Positions 18,408 through 27,009 of a stretch of DNA of 64,000 bases are shown piece by piece. Under the pieces are notes generated by a model, which made no database searches, was not told the DNA's origin, and saw nothing but the letters and a program-made list of their open reading frames with translations. This DNA is from Pseudomonas denitrificans (nom. rej.) (lineage in GTDB: Bacteria; Pseudomonadota; Gammaproteobacteria; Pseudomonadales; Pseudomonadaceae), in NCBI RefSeq assembly GCF_008807415.1, contig NZ_CP043626.1:5184501-5248500 (forward strand), given 5' to 3'. The first letter of the stretch is position 1, and each line of letters starts with the position of its first letter. Position numbers and translations under genes: made by a program.

Positions 18408-19166
18408 ATGAGCACTCCTGTCGTACTGATCACCGGCGCTGCCGGTGGCCTCGGAAAAGCCATCGCCAAACGTTTCGCCCAAAGCCACTGGCGCATCGCC
18501 GCAACCGACGTGGACAAAGCCGGCCTGCATGCGCTCAACGCCCAGGTTCCACTGGACGCCACCGCCGTCGGCGACCTGCGACGCGCCGACAACTGCCACA
18601 GCCTGGTTTCCGACATCCTCGCCCGCACCGGCCGCCTCGACGCCCTGGTGAACGCCGCCGGCGTCTGGCGCGAAGGCCCGGTGGAAGACTTCAACGAGGA
18701 CGACTTCGACCTGGTCATGGGCGTGAACCTCAAGGCCGCCTTCTACATGTGCCAGGCGGCGACGCCGTATCTCAAGGAAAACCACGGCTGCATCGTCAAC
18801 ATCTCCAGCGACTCCGGCCGCCAGGCCTATCGCGGCTCCGCGGCGTACTGCGCGAGCAAGGCGGCGCTGACCATGCTCACCCGTACCCTGGCGCTGGAAC
18901 TGGCCGAGTCCGGCGTGCGGGTCAACGCCATCTCCCCGGCGGACATCGCCACGCCGATGCTCGACTACCAGGCCGAGCGCTATGGCCAGGGCAACCCGGA
19001 CAGCTACAAGCGCGCCCTGCTGAAGGATTACCCACAGGGCAAGGCGTCGCGCTTCATCCGCCCCGAGGAAGTCGCCGAGCTGGTCTGGTACCTGTGCAAA
19101 CCGGAATCCGAAGCCATCACCGGCGCGGACCTGGCCATCGACTTCGGCCTCTCCGCCGGGCGCTGA
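18408..19166 (+). CDS. Short-chain dehydrogenase/reductase
   Basis: 252 aa. N-terminal Rossmann motif ITGAAGGLGKAIA (residues 8-20), VNAAGVW, catalytic Ser in VNISSDSG, Tyr and Lys in YCASK (about residues 147-151), then VNAISPADIATPM. The classical 3-oxoacyl-reductase-like type. It follows the aminotransferase and GS-like genes after 237 bp with its own leader, so it is probably part of the same pathway but separately expressed. Ends in a strong terminator. Confidence 0.87.
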   Translation: MSTPVVLITGAAGGLGKAIAKRFAQSHWRIAATDVDKAGLHALNAQVPLDATAVGDLRRADNCHSLVSDILARTGRLDALVNAAGVWREGPVEDFNEDDFDLVMGVNLKAAFYMCQAATPYLKENHGCIVNISSDSGRQAYRGSAAYCASKAALTMLTRTLALELAESGVRVNAISPADIATPMLDYQAERYGQGNPDSYKRALLKDYPQGKASRFIRPEEVAELVWYLCKPESEAITGADLAIDFGLSAGR

Positions 19167-19182
19167 GCCGGCAGATAGACGG

Positions 19183-19208
19183 ACGGGCGGCCAGTGGCCG
19201 CCCGTTTT
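19183..19208 (+). terminator. Rho-independent terminator after SDR gene
   Basis: Perfect 10-bp stem ACGGGCGGCC / GGCCGCCCGT, loop AGT, then TTTT, 16 bases after the stop. Confidence 0.9.
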
Positions 19209-19368
19209 CGTTTGGGGCGTTGATCGAACGACAGACATGCCATTGGTAAATGGCCCACTGGTGCCGGACGCCAATCGGCGGTATAGAAAAAACTGTGTCG
19301 CCTGCCGCGCTTTGGTTGTCCAGAGTTAGGCCCTTTCCTTTTCCCAAGACAATTCCGAAGAGAATTCC

Positions 19369-19848
19369 ATGGAACCTGGCAACCACCAGCTCAGCATGAC
19401 CGTCCTGATGACCCCCGACATGGCCAACTTCTCCGGCAATGTCCACGGAGGCACCCTGCTCAAGTACCTCGACGAAGTCGCCTACGCCTGCGCCAGCCGC
19501 TACGCCGGCTATTACGTGGTGACCCTGTCGGTGGACCAGGTGATCTTCCGCCAGCCGATCCATGTCGGCGAACTGGTCACCTTCCTCGCCTCGGTGAACT
19601 ACACCGGCCGCACCTCCATGGAGATCGGCGTGAAAGTGGTCACCGAGAACATCCGCGAGAAATCCGTGCGCCACACCAACAGCTGCTTCTTCACCATGGT
19701 GGCGCTGGACGATGACCGCAAGACCATCGAGGTGCCGCAACTGGTGCCGCAGACCAAGGACGAGAAACGTCGTTTCGCCCAGGCCCAGCAGCGTCGGCAG
19801 ATTCGCCAGGAGCTGGAACAGCGCTACGCCGAGCTTCGCCACGAATGA
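19369..19848 (+). CDS. Acyl-CoA thioesterase, hotdog fold (YciA/ACOT type)
   Basis: 159 aa. Single hotdog domain with the catalytic region FSGNVHGGTLLKYLDEVAY and DQVIFRQPIHVGELVTF, typical of broad acyl-CoA thioesterases. A charged helical tail (KRRFAQAQQRRQIRQELEQR) follows. Hydrolyses acyl-CoA to free acid and CoA in the cytoplasm. AGAG lies 6-9 bases before the ATG. Stand-alone gene between two terminated or separate units. Confidence 0.88.
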   Translation: MEPGNHQLSMTVLMTPDMANFSGNVHGGTLLKYLDEVAYACASRYAGYYVVTLSVDQVIFRQPIHVGELVTFLASVNYTGRTSMEIGVKVVTENIREKSVRHTNSCFFTMVALDDDRKTIEVPQLVPQTKDEKRRFAQAQQRRQIRQELEQRYAELRHE

Positions 19849-20057
19849 CGGACGTTCACGACATTTCCTGAAAAGAAATCCCTCGTGTCGCGGAAATTTC
19901 CCAATGCGTCAACAGGTTACCCTTGCGTGAAAGCAAGGTAGGAATCGATTACTACGCCTAGACTTTTCATACGCGGGTTTGCCCCCGTGACCCACCGTCG
20001 AGCGACCCGGTGCTGATGCGCAGTCCGGTCGCTCCCTGAGTGCCCGGAGCCCAGACC

Positions 20058-21761
20058 ATGCATCACACCCCGCTACTGACCACCCTCGCCGTCGGCTTCG
20101 TGCTGGCCTTCGTCCTCGGCGCCCTGGCCAACCGCCTGCGCATCTCGCCGCTGGTGGGCTACCTGCTCGCCGGGGTGCTGGCCGGCCCCTTCACCCCCGG
20201 TTATGTCGCCGACCAGGCGCTGTCCACGGAGATCGCCGAACTGGGCGTGATCCTGCTGATGTTCGGCGTCGGCCTGCACTTCTCGCTGAAAGACCTGCTG
20301 TCGGTCAAAGCCATCGCCATCCCCGGTGCGGTGGTGCAGATCGGCGTCGCCACCCTGCTCGGCCTGGGTCTGGCCTGGATGATGGGCTGGAACTTCGGCG
20401 GCGGCCTGGTCTTCGGCCTCGCCCTGTCGGTGGCCAGTACCGTCGTGCTGCTGCGGGCGCTGGAGCAGCGCCAGCTGATCGACACCAAGCGCGGGCGCAT
20501 CGCCATCGGCTGGCTGATCGTCGAAGACCTCGCCATGGTCCTCACACTCGTGCTGCTGCCGGCGCTGGCCGGCTCGCTGGGCGGCACCTCAGACGGCGGT
20601 GACGGCGGCCTGCTGATGCCGATCCTGCTGACCCTGGGCAAGGTCGCCGCTTTTGTCGCGGTGATGATCCTTGGCGGTCGCCGCTTCGTACCCTGGGTGC
20701 TGGAGCGCGTGGCCAAGACCGGCTCGCGCGAACTGTTCACCCTGGCCGTGCTGGCCATCGCCCTGGGCATCGCCTACGGCTCGGCGGTGATCTTCGGCGT
20801 GTCCTTCGCCCTGGGCGCCTTCTTCGCCGGGATGATCCTCAACGAGTCCGAGCTCAGCCACGAGGCCGCCGAGAACTCGCTGCCGCTGCGCGACGCCTTC
20901 GCCGTGCTGTTTTTCGTCTCCGTCGGCATGCTGTTCAACCCGGCGATCCTGATCCACGAGCCGCTGCCGGTGCTGGCGACCTTCCTGGTCATCGTCTTCG
21001 GCAAGTCGGTGGCGGCCTACGTCATCGTGCGCATGTTCGGGCACCCCAACAGCACCGCGCTGACCATCGCCGCGAGCCTGGCGCAGATCGGCGAGTTCTC
21101 CTTCATCCTGGTCGGCCTCGGCGTGACCCTGAACCTGCTGCCCGAAGCCGGCCGCGACCTGGTGCTGGCCGGCGCGATCCTGTCGATCCTGGTCAACCCG
21201 CTGCTGTTCATCGCCATCGACCGTCTGCAGGCGCGGCAGGAGCAGAAGGCCGAAGCCGAGCCGGGTGTGGTCCAGGTAGAGGCGCCGGACCTGCCGCCGC
21301 CGGTGCTGGAGCAGAACCATGCGATCCTCATCGGCCACGGCCGCGTCGGCGCGCTGGTCAGCGAGCGCCTGCGCAAGGACAGGATTCCGCTGGTGGTCAT
21401 CGAGGACAAGCGCGAGAAGGCCGCCGAACTGCGCGAGCACGGTCTCTGCGTGGTGGTCGGCAACGCCGCCAACCCGGATGTCCTGACCCAGGCCAACATC
21501 ACCTCGGCGCGCTGGCTGCTGATCGCCATCCCCAACGGCTTCGAGGCCGGGACGATTTCCAGCCACGCGCGGGCGATCAACCCGAACCTGGACATCATCG
21601 CCCGCGCCCACTTCGACGCCGAGGTGGACTACCTGGAGCAGAACGGCGCCAGCCTGGTGATCATGGGCGAGCGCGAAATTGCCCGTGGGATGGTCGAGCG
21701 GGTCGAACGCGAGGGCGCCACGCCGGCGGCCAGCGACGACCACCTGCCGCAGTCGGCCTGA
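20058..21761 (+). CDS. Kef-type potassium/proton antiporter with TrkA-N domain (YbaL-like)
   Basis: 567 aa. About 12 membrane helices (residues 5-385) of the CPA2 fold: LVGYLLAGVLAGPFTPGY, GVILLMFGVGLHFSLKDL, LAQIGEFSFILVGLG. A cytosolic Rossmann domain follows from about residue 420 (AILIGHGRVGALVSERL with GxGxxG, then VVGNAANPDVL). The start at 20058 (MHHTPLL) has CGGAG upstream. Likely proton-coupled K+ efflux gated by a nucleotide. The next gene begins 4 bases after the stop. Confidence 0.88.
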   Translation: MHHTPLLTTLAVGFVLAFVLGALANRLRISPLVGYLLAGVLAGPFTPGYVADQALSTEIAELGVILLMFGVGLHFSLKDLLSVKAIAIPGAVVQIGVATLLGLGLAWMMGWNFGGGLVFGLALSVASTVVLLRALEQRQLIDTKRGRIAIGWLIVEDLAMVLTLVLLPALAGSLGGTSDGGDGGLLMPILLTLGKVAAFVAVMILGGRRFVPWVLERVAKTGSRELFTLAVLAIALGIAYGSAVIFGVSFALGAFFAGMILNESELSHEAAENSLPLRDAFAVLFFVSVGMLFNPAILIHEPLPVLATFLVIVFGKSVAAYVIVRMFGHPNSTALTIAASLAQIGEFSFILVGLGVTLNLLPEAGRDLVLAGAILSILVNPLLFIAIDRLQARQEQKAEAEPGVVQVEAPDLPPPVLEQNHAILIGHGRVGALVSERLRKDRIPLVVIEDKREKAAELREHGLCVVVGNAANPDVLTQANITSARWLLIAIPNGFEAGTISSHARAINPNLDIIARAHFDAEVDYLEQNGASLVIMGEREIARGMVERVEREGATPAASDDHLPQSA

Positions 21762-21765
21762 CGCC

Positions 21766-22350
21766 ATGCTGCGCCGGCTCTACGACTGGACCATGCGCCT
21801 GGCGGGGCATCCGCGGGCGGAGCTGGCGCTGGGCGGGGTGACCTTCGCCGAGAGTTCGTTCTTCCCCATCCCGCCGGACGCGCTGCTGGTGCCCATGGTT
21901 CTCGCCAACCGGGCCAAGGCCTGGCGCTATGCGGCGATCTGCATCGTCAGCTCGGTGCTGGGCGGCATCGCCGGCTACTTCATCGGCCTGCTGCTGTTCG
22001 AGACGGTGGGCCAGGCGATCCTGGCCTTCTACGGCCTGCAGGAGAACTTCGCCGAGGTCGCCGAGCGCTACAACGAACTCGGCTGGCTGATGGTACTGCT
22101 GGGCGGCGGCTTCACCCCGCTGCCCTACAAGCTGATCACCCTGACCAGCGGGGTCACCCAACTGGACCTGGTGCTGTTCATCGCCCTCAGCGTGGTGGCG
22201 CGCACCCTGCGCTTCGCCGCCACCTGCGCCCTGCTGTTCTGGGCAGGACCTGCGCTGCGCGAAGCCATCGAGAAACGCCTCGGGCTGGCGTTCGGCCTGC
22301 TCACGGCGATGGTGGTGGGCGGGCTGCTGCTGGGCAAGTACATGCTCTGA
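21766..22350 (+). CDS. YqaA-family (VTT/DedA-like) membrane protein
   Basis: 194 aa with four to five membrane segments. The re-entrant loop FAESSFFPIPPDALLVPMVLA and the second one LGGGFTPLPYKLITLTSG are the paired hallmark of SNARE-associated/VTT proteins. Family members are linked to membrane homeostasis and lipid transport; exact role unknown. Starts 4 bases after the antiporter stop, so the two are almost certainly one operon. PAO1 carries the pair near pdxY (recollection). Confidence 0.85.
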   Translation: MLRRLYDWTMRLAGHPRAELALGGVTFAESSFFPIPPDALLVPMVLANRAKAWRYAAICIVSSVLGGIAGYFIGLLLFETVGQAILAFYGLQENFAEVAERYNELGWLMVLLGGGFTPLPYKLITLTSGVTQLDLVLFIALSVVARTLRFAATCALLFWAGPALREAIEKRLGLAFGLLTAMVVGGLLLGKYML

Positions 22351-22360
22351 CACTGAGCCG

Positions 22361-22413
22361 TCTGCAGGAGCGCGCCATGCGCGCAATCGCGGGCGCGGCC
22401 CGCTCCTGCAGGG
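22361..22413. repeat. REP-like palindrome, family A copy 2
   Basis: CTGCAGGAGCGCGCCATGCG ... CCGCTCCTGCAGG, between convergent yqaA-like and pdxY genes. Confidence 0.8.
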
Positions 22414-22435
22414 GAATATCGATGCGCGGCTCAGA

Positions 22436-23305
22436 TCACCCCAGCTTCACCGCCTCGAACTTCACCCGCGGATGGGCAATGCGGTCCTGGGCACGCACCA
22501 GTTCCAGTTCGTAGCTGCCGCAGGCCTGGGTTTCCAGCAGCACTTCATGCACGGCGGCGGCGCAGAATTCGAAGGCAGTGCGCAGGTCATCGCCCAGCAG
22601 CAGGCGGGCGAGGAACAACCCGGAGGTCAGGTCGCCCACGCCCACCGGTTGGCGCGGGAAGGCCAGCAGCGGGCGGCGCAGGTGCCAGGTCTCGTCCAGA
22701 GTCACCAGCAGCATCTCGAAAGCGTCCGCCGGCTTGCCCGGGTAATTCAGGTGCTTCACCAGGATCGCCTTCGGGCCGCGCACCAGCAGGCCACGAGCCA
22801 TTGCCGCGCAGTCTTCCAGAGAGGTCGGCTGGCGATCGCAGAAGCTGTCCAGTTCCAGCTGGTTCGGGCACAGGTAGTCGGCCACGGCGGCGGCTTCGTG
22901 GAGCAGGAACTCGCTGACCTCCGGGGCGACGATGCAGCCCTTCTCCGGATGGCCCATCACCGGGTCGCACAGGTACACGGCGCGCGGGTTCACCTCGCGG
23001 ATGCGGCGCACCACTTCGAGGATCGAACGGCCCTGCGCCGCGCTACCCAGGTAGCCCGAGAGCACCGCGTCGCAGTTGCCCAGCTCGCCGATGGCGGCGA
23101 TGCCATCCACCAGCGCGGGAATCTGCTCCGGCGGCAGCACCTGCCCCGTCCAGTGGCCATACTGGGTATGGTTGGAGAACTGCACGGTGTTCAGCGGCCA
23201 GACGTTCACCCCGACGCGGCGCATGGGAAACTCGGCAGCGCTGTTGCCGGCGTGGCCGAAGACGACGTGGGACTGGATGGCGAGAACGTGGGGAGTGCGC
23301 GGCAT
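22436..23305 (-). CDS. pdxY: Pyridoxal kinase PdxY
   Basis: 289 aa, ribokinase family; phosphorylates pyridoxal to PLP in the salvage pathway. The N-terminal [28 protein letters not shown] is typical of PdxY. Also visible: [29 protein letters not shown], and the C-terminal anion-hole/catalytic Asp region [16 protein letters not shown] with the GxGD motif. Length matches the family (about 287). AGGA lies 8 bases before the ATG. Confidence 0.94.
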   Translation of the reverse strand: MPRTPHVLAIQSHVVFGHAGNSAAEFPMRRVGVNVWPLNTVQFSNHTQYGHWTGQVLPPEQIPALVDGIAAIGELGNCDAVLSGYLGSAAQGRSILEVVRRIREVNPRAVYLCDPVMGHPEKGCIVAPEVSEFLLHEAAAVADYLCPNQLELDSFCDRQPTSLEDCAAMARGLLVRGPKAILVKHLNYPGKPADAFEMLLVTLDETWHLRRPLLAFPRQPVGVGDLTSGLFLARLLLGDDLRTAFEFCAAAVHEVLLETQACGSYELELVRAQDRIAHPRVKFEAVKLG

Positions 23306-23345
23306 AACGGTGTCCTGTTACAGAATGGGGCAGTATGGGGCGCAA

Positions 23346-23360
23346 TTCACACGCTGTGAA
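23346..23360. promoter_or_regulatory. Palindrome in pdxY / DUF3301 divergent promoter
   Basis: TTCACA-CGC-TGTGAA, a perfect 15-bp interrupted palindrome 40 bp upstream of pdxY and 66 bp upstream of the divergent gene. Looks like an operator; regulator unknown. Confidence 0.45.
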
Positions 23361-23425
23361 CATCCGCCCCTCGCCGCCCGACGGCGGAGTGAGTAAGCTG
23401 GTGCGCCGATTCCGAGGAAGCCGAA

Positions 23426-23917
23426 GTGGACCTGGGCAATCTTTTCATCTTCATGCTGGTTGTCGCGGGCGCCGCCTGGTGGTGGCGTGCTCATGGCATC
23501 CGCGAGCGTGCGCTGGCGCTGGCCAAGCAGCACTGCGCGCGCGAGGGCGTGGAGCTGCTCGATGACGCCATGGCCCTGCAGCGCTTCCGCTTCCAGCGCG
23601 ACGGCCGCGGCAACCTGCGCCTGGCCCGCGAATACGCCTTCGAGTTCACCGCCACCGGGCAGGAACGCTACGCCGGTCGCATCGCCATGTTCGGCCAGCA
23701 CCTGGGCCGCATCGAGCTGGCGCCCTTCCGCATGGAACCCGAACCGCGCATGCCGGTATCGCCGGTCGCCACCTTCCACCCCGCCGCCGCGCCGGTCGAT
23801 GAGGATATCGTCGACGCCGTGTTCGACGACACCCCGCCGCCGCCGCGCCCCAGGGCCGAAGTCGTGCGCCTGGACGAATGGCGCCGCGCGCACCAGGACA
23901 AGAAGGTCGGCGACTAG
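23426..23917 (+). CDS. DUF3301 membrane-anchored protein
   Basis: 163 aa. One N-terminal membrane segment (LGNLFIFMLVVAGAAWWW), then a soluble domain with AKQHCAREGVELLDDAMALQRFRFQRD, which I recognise as the DUF3301 pattern, and a Pro-rich acidic tail. GTG start with GAGGA at 8 bases. Function unknown. The stop overlaps the convergent neighbour by 4 bases. Confidence 0.78.
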   Translation: MDLGNLFIFMLVVAGAAWWWRAHGIRERALALAKQHCAREGVELLDDAMALQRFRFQRDGRGNLRLAREYAFEFTATGQERYAGRIAMFGQHLGRIELAPFRMEPEPRMPVSPVATFHPAAAPVDEDIVDAVFDDTPPPPRPRAEVVRLDEWRRAHQDKKVGD

Positions 23918-24267
23918 AGCTGAGCGCGGATCTTCCGCCAGTCCTCGTCCACCGCCGCCGTCATCGCCTTGCGCAACAACCGGCAACGTCCGCGGTGCCA
24001 GAGTGACGTTCGCCGCCGTTGGTTGCGCCGGCAGTGCTCGAACAGCCAGTCCGGATCGAAACCGTCCCAGACGCCCGCCGTCACCCAGGTGTTGGCCCAG
24101 ACCACCGGCGCCACTTCCAGGCGGTAGATGGCCTCCAGCTCGTCCACGCTGAATCCGCTGATCGACAGGGTGCCCGCGATAGCGGCGCGCCCGCCTTCAT
24201 CCAGCTCGGTGTCCAGCCACAGCTCGGACAGCGCCAGCCAGACGGACTCGCGGGCCGGGTCGTTCAT
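23914..24267 (-). CDS. Conserved hypothetical protein (DUF7079-like)
   Basis: 117 aa soluble protein: ESVWLALSELWLDTELDE, then LEAIYRLEVAPVVWANTWVTAGVWDGFDPDWLF. The pattern resembles a small family I recall as DUF7079; this is not certain. Coupled to the upstream hydrolase by an ATGA overlap, so both are probably translated together. The longer frame (to 24522) would lie inside the hydrolase gene and is not used. Confidence 0.7.
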   Translation of the reverse strand: MNDPARESVWLALSELWLDTELDEGGRAAIAGTLSISGFSVDELEAIYRLEVAPVVWANTWVTAGVWDGFDPDWLFEHCRRNQRRRTSLWHRGRCRLLRKAMTAAVDEDWRKIRAQL

Positions 24268-25142
24268 TCGTGGCCCAGCAGGAAGCGCGACACGCGAGCG
24301 GCGCTGTCTTCGGGGAATTCCTGCATGAAGCAGTGGCCGCCATCGACACACTGGCCACTCACCACCGTGTTCGTCGCGCACCAACGCGCCACGGACTTGG
24401 GCACGAACGGGTATGTGCGCTCGCCGAACAGCACCTGGGTCGGCGTCACCACCTTGGTCAGCGATGGCCACAGGCGCTTGGGGAAGGAGCTGAAGATTTC
24501 CGCCTCGCGGCTGGGCCGGCATTTCAGCTCAACGCCCGCCTCGGTGCGCTTCATGGCGTTCTCCACATAGGCCCAGAGCGCTTCGTCGGTCCAGCCCTTG
24601 AAGATGCCGCGGCCGTGCAGGCCGGCGTAGGCCGCCTCGCGGTCCGGCCACTGGCTGCGCCGCGAGCGCGCCTTCTGCACCATGGTGCGGCGCTTGTGCA
24701 GGCCGAGCACTTCGGAGAGCGCCATCACGCCGATCATCGCCGGGGTGAACAGCACCGGGTCGAGCAGCACCGCACGGCGGAACAGCTCGGGATGACGGCC
24801 GAGGATCAGGCTGGTGAGCACGCCGCCAAAGCTGTGCCCGGCGGCGTAATGCGGCACGTCACCGAATACTTTGCTGCCGGCCTGGAACGCTTCCACCGCC
24901 ATCTCGGCATTGCGGTTCCAGCCGTGGAAGCGTCCGCCGTGGTCACTGTCGCCATGGCCCTGCACGTCGCACAGCCAGAGGTCGAAATCCTGCGCCAGGA
25001 CTTTCAGCATCGGCTCGTAGGCACGGCCGCAGAAGCCATTGCCATGCAGGAAGTGCAGCAGCGGCTTGCCACTGGGCTCGCTGCGCCAGCCGCGCAGGGT
25101 GAAACCAGCGGACCCTTCGTGGGTCCAGGACGACAACTGCAT
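24264..25142 (-). CDS. Alpha/beta-hydrolase fold protein
   Basis: 292 aa. Oxyanion region LLHFLHGNGFCGRAYEPM, nucleophile elbow AAGHSFGGVLTS (Ser), and a late His in DGGHCFMQEFPED. Cytoplasmic (no signal peptide). Substrate unknown; could be an esterase or haloperoxidase-like enzyme. Start at 25142 (MQLSSWTHEG) rather than 25247, which reads into the divergent promoter. Shares ATGA with the small gene downstream. Confidence 0.83.
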   Translation of the reverse strand: MQLSSWTHEGSAGFTLRGWRSEPSGKPLLHFLHGNGFCGRAYEPMLKVLAQDFDLWLCDVQGHGDSDHGGRFHGWNRNAEMAVEAFQAGSKVFGDVPHYAAGHSFGGVLTSLILGRHPELFRRAVLLDPVLFTPAMIGVMALSEVLGLHKRRTMVQKARSRRSQWPDREAAYAGLHGRGIFKGWTDEALWAYVENAMKRTEAGVELKCRPSREAEIFSSFPKRLWPSLTKVVTPTQVLFGERTYPFVPKSVARWCATNTVVSGQCVDGGHCFMQEFPEDSAARVSRFLLGHE

Positions 25143-25245
25143 CGAAGCTCTCCATCGGGATGCGGCAGTGTAGCGAGGCGGCGGGGCGCCGGACCAGCTC
25201 GCGGCCGTGCTATTGTCGCCAACCGTTGGTCGAACCCCGTCGAAC

Positions 25246-27009
25246 ATGTCGCCTACCCGCCCCCTTCGCCTGCTGCTGATCTGCCTGCTCCTGCTGGCCG
25301 GGCTGGTGTTGTCGGTGTTCTGGGCCGGCGAGAAGGCGCGGCACCGCGCGCTGCTCGCCGAGGCGGAAGCGGCCCATGAACAGCTCGGTCTCTATGCCAA
25401 CTCCCTGCACACCCTGATCGAGCGCTTCCGCAGCATTCCCGCCGTGCTCGCGCTGGACCCGGAGCTGCGCGCGGCCATGCGCGGCCCGGTGACCGGCGAG
25501 CTGCAGCACCGGCTCAACCTCAAGCTGCAGGAAATCAACGGCGCGGCGCGCTCCTCCACTTTGGAGCTGCTGGACCACACCGGCCTTGCCGTGGCTGCAA
25601 GCAACTGGAACCTGCCGGTCAGCTACGTCGGCCACAACTACGGCTTCCGCCCCTACTTCCGCCAGACCATCGCCCAGGGCGCGGGGCGCTTCTATGCGGT
25701 CGGCGTGACCAGCGGAATTCCCGGCTACTTCCTGTCCAATGCCCTGCGCGACGACGACGGCACCTTCCTCGGCGCCATCGTGGTCAAGCTGGAATTCCCC
25801 GACCTGGAGCGGCAGTGGAGCCAGACCCCGGACGTGGTGCTGGTGAGCGACAGCAAGGGCGTGGTGTTCCTCGCCAACCACCCGCGCTGGCGCTACCGCG
25901 AGCTGATGCCGCTGGACGCCGTGGCCCGCGCCGAGATGGCCGACACCCGCCAGTACCACAGGCAGCCGCTCAGCGCGCTGCCGCACCGGACGCTGGAAAC
26001 CCTCGGCGAGCACGCGCGCATGGTCCGTGTCGACGGCCAGGACATCAGCGGCGACTACCTCTGGCAATCGGTCGGCCTGCCGGAAGACGAGTGGACCCTG
26101 CACCTGCTGCGCAATCCCCATGGCGTGCAGTCCGACGTCACCAGCGCGCGGCTGGCCGCCGCCGGCGTCTGGCTGGCGCTGGTGTTCCTCGTGCTCTGGC
26201 TGCAACAGCGCCGCCGCCTGGCGCGCCTGCGCCAGCGCAACCAGGAAGAGCTGGAGCGCCTGGTCGAGCAGCGCACCGCCGCCCTGCGCACCGCCCAGGA
26301 CGGCCTGGTGCAGGCCGCCAAGCTGGCCGCGCTGGGGCAGATGTCCGCCGCGCTGGCCCACGAGATCAACCAGCCGCTCACCGCCCAGCGCATGCAGCTG
26401 GCCAGCGTGCGTCTGCTGCTCGACGCCGGCCGCCAGGACGACGCCCGCGCCGCGCTGGTGCGGGTCGATGAGCTGCTCGAGCGCATGGCCGCACTCACCG
26501 GTCACCTGAAGACCTTCGCCCGCAAGACGCCCGGCGGCCTGCGCGAACGCATCGAGCTGGGCCACGTGATCGAGCAGGCCTTGCAGCTGCTGGCCGTGCG
26601 CATCCGCAGCGAAGGCGTGGAGATCAGCCAGGACCTCGACCTGCCCGCCTGGGTGCTGGGCGATGCGATCCGCCTGGAGCAGGTGCTGGTCAACCTGATC
26701 CGCAACGCCCTCGATGCGGTGGCCAATACCGCCCCGCCGCAGATCCGCCTGACCTTGCGCCGCGACGGCGAGCACTGGTGCCTGGAAGTCGCCGACAACG
26801 GCCCCGGCATCGACGAAGCCCATCTGGCCAGCGTCTTCGACCCCTTCTTCACCACCAAGCCGGTGGGCGAAGGACTGGGCCTGGGGCTGGCGGTATCCTA
26901 TGGCATCGTCCACGAACTTGGCGGGCGCCTCGACGCCGCCAACCAGCCCACCGGCGGCGCGCTGTTCCGCCTGAGCCTGCCGGCCGCCAGCGAAGAAAGA
27001 AGACCATGA
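25246..27009 (+). CDS. mifS: Sensor histidine kinase of DctB/MifS type
   Basis: 587 aa. Membrane helix at about residues 7-25, periplasmic double Cache/PAS-like sensor (about 30-300, with SYVGHNYGFRPYFRQT typical of dicarboxylate sensors), second helix at about 305-323 and a short coiled coil. HisKA follows with His372 in ALAHEINQPL, then HATPase motifs NLIRNALDA, DNGPGI and GLGLGLAVS. Shares an ATGA with the response regulator. The mifS name rests on neighbourhood (pdxY and PA5517-like genes nearby, as recalled for PA5512/PA5511, the alpha-ketoglutarate sensor); DctB is the alternative. No dctA or dctPQM lies beside it. Confidence 0.8.
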   Translation: MSPTRPLRLLLICLLLLAGLVLSVFWAGEKARHRALLAEAEAAHEQLGLYANSLHTLIERFRSIPAVLALDPELRAAMRGPVTGELQHRLNLKLQEINGAARSSTLELLDHTGLAVAASNWNLPVSYVGHNYGFRPYFRQTIAQGAGRFYAVGVTSGIPGYFLSNALRDDDGTFLGAIVVKLEFPDLERQWSQTPDVVLVSDSKGVVFLANHPRWRYRELMPLDAVARAEMADTRQYHRQPLSALPHRTLETLGEHARMVRVDGQDISGDYLWQSVGLPEDEWTLHLLRNPHGVQSDVTSARLAAAGVWLALVFLVLWLQQRRRLARLRQRNQEELERLVEQRTAALRTAQDGLVQAAKLAALGQMSAALAHEINQPLTAQRMQLASVRLLLDAGRQDDARAALVRVDELLERMAALTGHLKTFARKTPGGLRERIELGHVIEQALQLLAVRIRSEGVEISQDLDLPAWVLGDAIRLEQVLVNLIRNALDAVANTAPPQIRLTLRRDGEHWCLEVADNGPGIDEAHLASVFDPFFTTKPVGEGLGLGLAVSYGIVHELGGRLDAANQPTGGALFRLSLPAASEERRP

